From positions 1 to 44,218 of the forward strand of contig CABSCP010000040.1 of assembly GCA_902476265.1 (NCBI GenBank): a stretch of DNA of 44,218 bases, given 5' to 3'. Below, in pieces: positions 38,408 through 44,218 of the stretch. How positions within the stretch are numbered: the first letter of the stretch is position 1; each line of letters opens with the position of its first letter. The position numbers and the translations under genes were made by a program. This DNA is from an uncultured Lachnospiraceae bacterium. GTDB lineage: Bacteria > Bacillota > Clostridia > Lachnospirales > Lachnospiraceae. The notes beneath the pieces were generated by a model that searched no databases, had not been told where the DNA came from, and was given only the letters and a program-made list of their open reading frames with translations.

Positions 38408-40285
38408 ATGACTTATATGAATGTAAAGAATGCCGCCCGGCAATGGGGGCTGTCCGAACGCCGTGTAACACTGCTCTGCCGTAACGGCAGAATTCCCGGC
38501 GTTATTAAGGAAGGACGCAAATGGCTGATTCCTGCAGGAACTCAAAAACCGGAGGATCTGAGGACAGCAGATGGGGCGATACAGGAAAAGATTCTGAAAA
38601 AGCGTCCGCTTCCGGTTGGCGTATCCGATTTTGTCAACGCTTCCTGCCATTTTTACTATGTGGATAAAACTCTGCTGATCAAAGATGTTCTGGATACAAG
38701 AGCGCCTGTCACTCTTTTTACAAGACCCCGGCGTTTTGGAAAGACGCTGAACATGGATATGATCAGGGTTTTTTTTGAAAAAACGTCAGAGGATACTTCC
38801 GTTTATTTTCTGGATAAAAAAATTTGGCACTGCGGAAAAGAGTATCAAAAAAATCAGGGGCAGTATCCTGTTATTTTTCTTTCCTTTAAAGATGTGAAAT
38901 ACGGCACCTGGCAGGAAACAAGAGATAATATTGCTCAAATACTGGCTTTAGAATTCGGACGTCATTCCGAGCTGGCCGATAGCAGGGAATGTCTCGATTT
39001 TGAAAAAGAATTTTATCACCGCATCACCTATTTAAAAGCTTCCGATGTGGACCTTTCCATGTCTCTGGCAATTTTGAGTCTGATGCTGCACAAACACTAT
39101 GGTATAGCTCCGGTGATCATTATCGATGAATATGACACGCCAATTCAAAACGGTTACTCCATGGGCTTTTATGACGATGTGATCTCCTTTATGCGTAATC
39201 TGTTTTCCGGCGGCTTTAAGGATAATAAGCATCTGTCCTTCGGTTTTCTTACCGGGATCCTGCGGGTGGCAAAGGAGAGTATTTTCAGCGGCCTGAATAA
39301 TTTGAAGGTGAATTCGATCCTGGAAACCCGATACAGCGAATATTTCGGCTTCACCCGAAATGAAGTGAGGGATATGCTTTCCTATTACGGACGGGAAGAG
39401 AAGTTTGATGAACTGTGCGCCTGGTATGATGGGTATCTTTTTGGACAGACAGAAATTTTTAATCCCTGGTCTGTCATCAACTATATGGATGAAAACTGTT
39501 TTCCCAAGGCCTTTTGGCAATCCACTGGCAGCAATCGGATCATTGGTACTATTTTAGAGGATGCTTCCAATGAAATTAAGGAAAATCTTCAGATTCTGAT
39601 GCAGGGAAAGCCGATTTCCACCTATGTAGATACCGCGGTTATTTATCCGGAAATTCAAAACAATCCGTTTACCATTTACAGTTTTCTTCTGGTTGCAGGA
39701 TACCTGAAAGTTGTGAATGCCAACGTCCTGCATGACGGCAATACTCTTTGCGAGGTAGCCATTCCGAACAAAGAAATTTTTTATGTGTATGAAAAAGAAA
39801 TCCTTGCAAGCCTTTCCGACACCATTCCGGTCTCCACTGCCCTGGAGATTCAACAGGCTGTTATACTTCAAGATGTTCCGAAACTTCAAAGGCATCTTCA
39901 GGAATTTCTCCGGCAGACCATTAGCTTTTATGATACCTCTCAGGAAAGCTTCTATCATGGGCTAATGCTTGGGCTTTACGCCATTATGAATAATTTATAC
40001 AGCGTTTCCTCTAATCGGGAAGCCGGCAGCGGCCGGTACGATATTCAGATGAAACCACTGAATCCGGGAATGCCGGGTATTCTGGTTGAATTAAAGGTTC
40101 TCCGTCATCCCTCTTCCCAGAAGCAGGTAACAGAAGAACTGATTGCACTTTCCAAATCTGCTCTGGACCAGATCAATCGGAAAAACTATGCCGTGGATAT
40201 GCAGAATTGCGGTATTACCAACGTGATGAAGATGGGGATTGCCTTTTACAAAAAAGAAGCTGAAATTGCTTATGAGCTTTCATAA
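38408..40285 (+). CDS. HTH-AAA-ATPase-PD-(D/E)XK fusion protein (DUF1703 type)
   Basis: 625 residues from ATG at 38408. Residues 1-43 form an excisionase/MerR-like DNA-binding fold ('NVKNAARQWGLSERRVTLLC', 'IPGVIKEGRKWLIP'). From about 65 comes the AAA-ATPase-like domain ('VNASCHFYYVDKTLLIKDVL', Walker-A-like 'TRPRRFGKT' 105-113, 'VIIIDEYDTPI' as Walker B). The C-terminus is the DUF1703 nuclease-like domain: 'YDIQMKPLNPGMPGILVELK' near 543-561 supplies the D-x(n)-ExK core. The ATPase-nuclease pair is common and often multicopy in gut anaerobes, function unknown. The HTH gives it its own DNA-targeting or autoregulatory module. Confidence 0.88.
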   Translation: MTYMNVKNAARQWGLSERRVTLLCRNGRIPGVIKEGRKWLIPAGTQKPEDLRTADGAIQEKILKKRPLPVGVSDFVNASCHFYYVDKTLLIKDVLDTRAPVTLFTRPRRFGKTLNMDMIRVFFEKTSEDTSVYFLDKKIWHCGKEYQKNQGQYPVIFLSFKDVKYGTWQETRDNIAQILALEFGRHSELADSRECLDFEKEFYHRITYLKASDVDLSMSLAILSLMLHKHYGIAPVIIIDEYDTPIQNGYSMGFYDDVISFMRNLFSGGFKDNKHLSFGFLTGILRVAKESIFSGLNNLKVNSILETRYSEYFGFTRNEVRDMLSYYGREEKFDELCAWYDGYLFGQTEIFNPWSVINYMDENCFPKAFWQSTGSNRIIGTILEDASNEIKENLQILMQGKPISTYVDTAVIYPEIQNNPFTIYSFLLVAGYLKVVNANVLHDGNTLCEVAIPNKEIFYVYEKEILASLSDTIPVSTALEIQQAVILQDVPKLQRHLQEFLRQTISFYDTSQESFYHGLMLGLYAIMNNLYSVSSNREAGSGRYDIQMKPLNPGMPGILVELKVLRHPSSQKQVTEELIALSKSALDQINRKNYAVDMQNCGITNVMKMGIAFYKKEAEIAYELS

Positions 40286-40325
40286 TCATGAGCCTTTGAC
40301 GCAAATAGCCACTGTCTCAATTGGA

Positions 40326-40379
40326 AAGGGGATTGTTGTAAAATCACTGCCTGTTCAGCGATTCTGTAACAATCCCCTT
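40326..40379. terminator. Bidirectional terminator between convergent ATPase and GH2 genes
   Basis: AAGGGGATTGTT (40326-40337) pairs with AACAATCCCCTT (40368-40379), twelve pairs with a long loop that has some internal pairing. Short T runs follow on both strands. Confidence 0.65.
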
Positions 40380-40401
40380 CTTATAAAAGTTATTTCTTTT
40401 C

Positions 40402-42153
40402 CTACACCCGTCTCCTGTCATTAATTTCCCGGATCCGGCCGCTGTCCACTTTCGGCTCTCGTTCCATGGTCAGAAGTCCGTTCACTTCCTGATACACGTC
40501 CGTCAGCTGTGTGTAGCAAAAACCGACGATTTGGGGGATTGCCATGATGGCTTTTGTCACATCTTCATATCGGGAAATCAGCGCGTCTTCTCCCTGTTCC
40601 GCCTGTCCATAGCCCCATTTTTCTCCGTCCGTGTCCGAGGAAAGGGCAATGCCGCCATACTCCGTCACCATAAAGGCACTTTCGCCTTTCCGGTACGTCT
40701 CGCCAAAAGCGAACAGCCTTCTCCCTCCCGGGAAAATCCCTTCGGGATGTTCCAGCGCTTCTTCTGTATATTTACCGGTAATGGACTGCCCTTTGGAACT
40801 ATAGTCATGGATGCTGACAATATCGCCTTCCACATTTTCCCAGCCGTCGTTGGTGCTGACCAGCCGGGTAGGATCCATGGCTTTTGCCATATGATACAGC
40901 GCCTTTCCAAAATGCTGCTGGCAGCCGTCCACAAGAATTTTCCGCACGCCCCAGGATTCATTCAGCGGCACCCACGCCATAATGCTGGGATGATTGTAGT
41001 CCCGGATGATGAATTCCTGCATATCCCTCGTCACATTCCGAATTTCCTGATCACCGTATTCATAGGCGCTGGGAATCTCCCCCCACACCAGAAGGCCCAG
41101 GCGGTCTGCCCAGTAATAATAGCGGGGATCCTCTATTTTCTGATGCTTTCTGGCGCCGTTGAAGCCGAAAGCTTTGGTCATCTCAATATCTTTTTTCAAC
41201 GCCTCATCATCGGGCGCGGTCAGGCCGCTTTCCTTCCAGTATCCCTGATCAAGAATCATTTTCAGATAAACCGGCGCATTGTTTAGAAGAATTCTGCCTT
41301 GATCGATGCTGATTTTCCGCATTCCGAAATAGGTTTCCACCGCGTCCTGTTTTTCCTGTCCCCGATATAAAGAAACCTTCATATCATACAAATTCGGCCG
41401 GTCCGGCGTCCAGTAATGAATTTCGTCAATAAAATCCTCCGGCAAAAGGGCGATGCTCACCGTTGTCCGGTATCCGTCCACAGAAGCGGTGAGTTTTTTC
41501 ACTGTTTTTCCCTGATAGGAAACTTCTATTTCCAGCTGATCGCCGTTTTGATATTCCCCGATGGTCACAATCGCTTCCACCGTATTGGTATCGATATCCG
41601 GCGTCAGTTTTATATTGTCGATAGGACTTCCTTCTGTGGCTTCCAGCCATACATTCTGCCAAATCCCCGTATTCTGGATATACCAGCAGCGGTCCGGCTG
41701 CTGCTTCCAATACTGTTTGCCCCTTGGCTGTGTTGTATCCGCATAGTCCGTTGCTTTTACAACAATCTCATTTTCGTCCTGCAACGCATTTGTCACTTCA
41801 AACGCAAAAGGCGTATATCCGCCTTCGTGACTTCCCAGACGCACGCCGTTAAACCACACCTCGGCCCGATAGTCCACCGCGCCAAAATGCAGCCAGATTC
41901 TTTTTCCCTTCATGGTCTCGGGAATTTCCACCCTGCGTTTGTACCAGACGATATCGTGCATTTCACTGATGCCGATTCCGCTTTTTTCACACTGATAAGC
42001 AAAGGGAACCTGAATCCGGCCGGGAAAATCCTCCTTCAGCCACTGCTGTTCTCCTGTCTTGCGCTCTTCGTCGAAAGCGAACTGCCATGTGCCGTTTAAA
42101 TCATACCAATTGTCTCTGGCAAAATCCGGTCTGGGTATAAATGTTTCTCTCAT
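40402..42153 (-). CDS. Glycoside hydrolase family 2 enzyme, predicted cytoplasmic
   Basis: 583 residues from ATG at 42153; the frame extends upstream without better support. No signal peptide. The jelly-roll domain begins 'FARDNWYDLNGTWQFAFD' and contains 'WLHFGAVDYRAEVWFNGVRLGSHEGGYTPF'. The barrel has 'GFNGARKHQKIEDPRYYYWADRLGLLVWGEIPSAYE', the acid/base 'WVPLNESW' (Glu near 397) and the nucleophile 'VTEYGG' (Glu near 498). It should hydrolyse a beta-galactoside, beta-glucuronide or related bond; the specific sugar is not clear. It is divergent from an ArsR-like regulator that probably controls it. Confidence 0.9.
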   Translation of the reverse strand: MRETFIPRPDFARDNWYDLNGTWQFAFDEERKTGEQQWLKEDFPGRIQVPFAYQCEKSGIGISEMHDIVWYKRRVEIPETMKGKRIWLHFGAVDYRAEVWFNGVRLGSHEGGYTPFAFEVTNALQDENEIVVKATDYADTTQPRGKQYWKQQPDRCWYIQNTGIWQNVWLEATEGSPIDNIKLTPDIDTNTVEAIVTIGEYQNGDQLEIEVSYQGKTVKKLTASVDGYRTTVSIALLPEDFIDEIHYWTPDRPNLYDMKVSLYRGQEKQDAVETYFGMRKISIDQGRILLNNAPVYLKMILDQGYWKESGLTAPDDEALKKDIEMTKAFGFNGARKHQKIEDPRYYYWADRLGLLVWGEIPSAYEYGDQEIRNVTRDMQEFIIRDYNHPSIMAWVPLNESWGVRKILVDGCQQHFGKALYHMAKAMDPTRLVSTNDGWENVEGDIVSIHDYSSKGQSITGKYTEEALEHPEGIFPGGRRLFAFGETYRKGESAFMVTEYGGIALSSDTDGEKWGYGQAEQGEDALISRYEDVTKAIMAIPQIVGFCYTQLTDVYQEVNGLLTMEREPKVDSGRIREINDRRRV

Positions 42154-42208
42154 GCTTTTCTCACACTCCTGTCTGCGTATTTTCACAGTTACTGTTTCCT
42201 TCCATTTC

Positions 42209-42236
42209 ATTATATAAAACCTGTAGTATTCGTCAA
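42209..42236 (-). promoter_or_regulatory. Promoter of the GH2 gene
   Basis: Minus-strand -35 TTGACG (42231-42236), 16-base spacer, consensus -10 TATAAT (42209-42214). An AAAACCT/AGGTTTT dyad (about 42217-42258) brackets the -35 and may be a binding site for the divergent regulator. Confidence 0.7.
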
Positions 42237-42341
42237 TATATTTGCTTTATAATAGGTTTTTTATCATTTTCCCTTGTTTTACTACATCTTCTATGTAATA
42301 ATCTATTCATTGTCAGCGTCGGTAAAAAGGAGATGGAGAAG

Positions 42342-43283
42342 ATGGAAGTGAATCAAAAGAAAAATGTACTTTGCACCCTGGAAGATACGGAAACCACGGC
42401 CCGGATCTGCCGTGCCCTTTCCAACGAAACCCGGCTTGAAATTCTCCGTCTTCTGGCAGACCGCGCCATGACCATCAGCCAGTTGGCGGATGCCTTTTAT
42501 CTCCCCATGTCCTCTATGTGCCTGCATATCAAAATCCTGCGGGAAGCGGGACTGATTGCCACGATTTCAAAACCGGGCATCCACGGCACGCAAAAACTCT
42601 GTACCATCAGCGCCCTCCAGGTAAATGTGGATCTTTATGCCCATAAATCCGAGTCCGGCAGTCTCCCGGCGGCCTATGTGGAAATGCCCATAGGTCATTA
42701 TGCTTCCTGCCAGGTGACGCCCCCCTGCGGCCTCGCCTCTCCCGATTCCTATATTCATTATGAAGACAGTCCCTACGGGTTTTACGCTTCCAACCATACC
42801 AATGCCTCTCTGATCTGGCTGCACAGCGGGTTTTTGGAATACCAGTTTTCCAACCATGATCTGCAGCGCGGCGCCGTAAAGCAGGTGGAATTCAGCTTTG
42901 AAATCTGCTCCGAAGCGCCCGGATACGATAACAACTGGCCTTCCGACATCACGCTGGAGATCAACCGTCATCCCGTCCTCACTTTTACCACACAGGGCGA
43001 TTACGGCGGACGGCGCGGCATCTATAATCCTGACTGGTGGAGCGATTCCAATACCCAATTCGGAGAATATAAAAAAGTGATTCTGACGCGGGACGGCTGT
43101 TATCTGGACAAGGAAAAGAGGTCTGATACCACCATCCAGTCACTTGGTATGGAGAATGGATTTTTCTTTTCCTTCACGCTGCGCACAGAGGAAAACAGCC
43201 CTCACGCAGGAGGGCTGAATCTTTTCGGCAGATATTTCGGCGATTACGCACAGGACATTGTGATGAAGGTGGTGTATGAATAG
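42342..43283 (+). CDS. ArsR-type regulator with a large C-terminal beta domain
   Basis: 313 residues from ATG at 42342, nine bases after AAGGAG; ATG 42333 is too close to the site. Residues 10-90 are an ArsR winged helix ('RICRALSNETRLEILRLLAD', 'MTISQLADAFYLPMSSMCLHIKILREAGLI'). About 200 residues follow that are not part of standard ArsR proteins, rich in Tyr, Trp and Gly ('NHTNASLIWLHSGFLEYQFS', 'YGGRRGIYNPDWWSDSNTQFGEYK'), resembling a carbohydrate-binding beta-sandwich. The likely role is a sugar-sensing regulator of the divergent GH2 gene (inference). Confidence 0.82.
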   Translation: MEVNQKKNVLCTLEDTETTARICRALSNETRLEILRLLADRAMTISQLADAFYLPMSSMCLHIKILREAGLIATISKPGIHGTQKLCTISALQVNVDLYAHKSESGSLPAAYVEMPIGHYASCQVTPPCGLASPDSYIHYEDSPYGFYASNHTNASLIWLHSGFLEYQFSNHDLQRGAVKQVEFSFEICSEAPGYDNNWPSDITLEINRHPVLTFTTQGDYGGRRGIYNPDWWSDSNTQFGEYKKVILTRDGCYLDKEKRSDTTIQSLGMENGFFFSFTLRTEENSPHAGGLNLFGRYFGDYAQDIVMKVVYE

Positions 43284-43293
43284 TCAAAGCGTT

Positions 43294-43736
43294 TTAATCT
43301 AACAGGTATCCTTCTCTATAAGAGCATTCCAAGTAACTCGGATTCTGGTAGTATAAACCTGTTTTAAAGTTGGATATCTCATCACTGATGAAAGAAGTAA
43401 ATATTTTCAGCAATTCCGAGACTTCTTCTCCGGGCATTGCGCAATCCTGAATCATTATCGTATATAGTTTTCCGATATCCTGAAATCCTGGAATTGTGTA
43501 CTTACAATTTGTGATTGTATCAAAATCGCCCTGTGGTATTTTATAAGCTTTTACCACTTCGTCACAAACCTGCTCAAATGTAAGACAATGATTCACCTCG
43601 GCATCATACAATTGTTTCTTTATGCCTTTCTCACCTAATGCTTCCTCTATAACGCCTCTCCTGTTTTTTGTCCTTCGGGCGATATACTCGATCAGAGAAC
43701 ACACATTAAAAAAATCATTTTATCTTTATCTGTCAT
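43294..43736 (-). pseudogene. Conserved hypothetical gene with a start-proximal frameshift
   Basis: From ATG 43736 the minus strand reads 'MTDKDKMIFLMC' and then hits a stop; a second frame entered at 43704 (GTG) continues 'CSLIEYIARRTKNRRGVIEE' for 136 residues to 43294. The two parts join naturally as MIFLMCSLIEYI if one GT of a GTGTGT run is removed. So a dinucleotide expansion seems to have split the gene. The body is soluble and helical and is not a family I can name. The long frame may still be expressed from GTG. Its first start overlaps the end of the neighbour, as in a small two-gene unit. Confidence 0.55.
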
Positions 43737-43914
43737 ATATTATTTCACTCCCGCTAAATGTCAGACAATTCAAGGCATCTAAAGTACGAAAGTTGATCTG
43801 ATGCGTAGGATATTTAAACTCCGCTTCTTTGCTTGCGTGGTACAGTATCATGTTTTTCAAGCAAAGCTGTAAGTGTATTCGCTTCACAAACTGATATTCT
43901 TTTAACTGTTTCAA
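43726..43914 (-). pseudogene. C-terminal remnant of a small gene, possibly DUF3990-like
   Basis: Only the last 62 residues are open, and the part that looks like protein is 'KEAEFKYPTHQINFRTLDAL' through 'NCLTFSGSEI'. It weakly recalls the C-termini of DUF3990 proteins, which occur with small partner genes in Lachnospiraceae and resemble ADP-ribosyltransferase toxins. Upstream, the reading breaks and runs into the GC-rich repeats, so the gene is truncated. The family call is from memory and weak. Confidence 0.35.
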
Positions 43915-43962
43915 TTTCTAAATGTCCATAATAATGTTGGATGGAATTAAAAGTCCCACACG

Positions 43963-44083
43963 CGGACTGGTGTGCCAGCACCCCACTGGCGTCGCCAGGG
44001 GGATTGGGGTACTTTTCCCCGCAGGGCGACGCTCGAAATGCCCTGTAGGCATTCCTCGCTCGCGGGCTGTCGCCCGCCTTAAA
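43963..44083. repeat. GC-rich palindrome-packed repeat, copy 1
   Basis: 121 bases built from successive hairpins: CTGG-TGTG-CCAG (43967-43978), CTGGCG-T-CGCCAG (43986-43998) within a CCCC...GGGG clamp, GGGG...CCCC (44006-44020), AATGCC-CTGTA-GGCATT (44037-44053), and GCGGGC-TGTC-GCCCGC (44062-44077). It is far richer in GC than its AT-rich surroundings. Open frames across it are by-products of the repeat. Confidence 0.85.
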
Positions 44084-44095
44084 AAATGACAGGCA

Positions 44096-44218
44096 CGGAC
44101 TGGTGTGCCAGCACCCCATCCTGGCGTCGCCAGGGGAGTTGGGGTCCTTTTCCCCGCAGGGCCACGCTCGAAATGCCCTTCGGCCATTCCTCGCTCGCGG
44201 GCTGTCGCCCGCCTTAAA
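44096..44218. repeat. GC-rich palindrome-packed repeat, copy 2 (reaches window edge)
   Basis: A direct copy of 43963-44083 at a period of 133 bases. Most differences keep the hairpins: the AATGCC...GGCATT stem becomes AATGCC...GGCCATT, and the GC-rich last hairpin is unchanged. Further copies may follow beyond the window. Confidence 0.85.

Noticed and set aside
43918..44187. Minus-strand frames across the GC-rich repeats (repeating 'HFERRPAGKSTPIPLATP')
   Set aside because: The translation repeats only because the DNA does. Overlapping frames are equally open and no ribosome site is present.

Overview
The window looks like a chromosomal segment of an anaerobic gut Firmicute, most likely a Lachnospiraceae-type clostridium. 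This is inferred from strong AGGAGG ribosome sites, sigma-A promoters of the TTGACA-17-TATAAT type, two CUT1 sugar transporters without their own ATPases, an RpiR/NanE/NanQ/ROK sialic acid set, a Rex-like operator and an iron alcohol dehydrogenase. No rRNA, tRNA, CRISPR array or insertion sequence was recognised.

Left part (1-2330, + strand): a zinc-ribbon membrane protein with three Ltp-type repeats and an SLC13/ArsB-type permease. Next comes a long minus-strand operon (11021 down to 2336): GntR/LacI regulator, N-acetylneuraminate lyase, a sialidase-fold protein without signal peptide, a lipoprotein plus two permeases of LplABC type, a PfkB kinase and a double-SIS protein. It looks like a complete uptake and degradation route for a sialic-acid-like compound that ends in PfkB and SIS enzymes instead of NanK and NanE. 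Its regulatory region carries a promoter and several inverted repeats.

Middle (11350-15131): an operon for a small conserved protein, a Ham1-like NTPase, an alanyl-tRNA editing protein and a HAD phosphatase fused to a FeoB-associated Cys-rich membrane segment. It ends in tandem terminators. A GNAT acetyltransferase is divergent. From 15137 to 22647 lies a second, classical sialic acid locus built on a divergent promoter region: lipoprotein, two permeases, lyase and RpiR regulator on one strand; NanE, NanQ-like and NanK on the other. Together these import sialic acid, split it to ManNAc and pyruvate, phosphorylate ManNAc and epimerise it to GlcNAc-6-P; NagA and NagB are not in the window.

22.7-29.9 kb: a formate/nitrite channel behind a perfect 18-bp leader hairpin, an iron alcohol dehydrogenase with a Rex box over its -10, a DUF2804 protein with an MFS transporter, an unassigned 282-bp segment bounded by 14-bp inverted repeats, and a MutS2-like ATPase without an Smr domain.

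Right part (29.9-44.2 kb): an accessory mosaic. It has a Fic pseudogene with its core deleted, a PD-(D/E)XK-like protein, a Gfo/Idh/MocA oxidoreductase, an ECF sigma/anti-sigma pair, an alkyltransferase-like protein, an AAA/DUF4143 ATPase, two divergent gene remnants joined by one deletion (flavin reductase and MerR), an SGNH-like secreted protein, an HTH-AAA-nuclease fusion, a GH2 glycosidase with a divergent ArsR-type regulator, a frameshifted gene pair, and two copies of a GC-rich palindrome-packed repeat at the edge. The main uncertainties are substrate assignments and the nature of unrecognised small genes.
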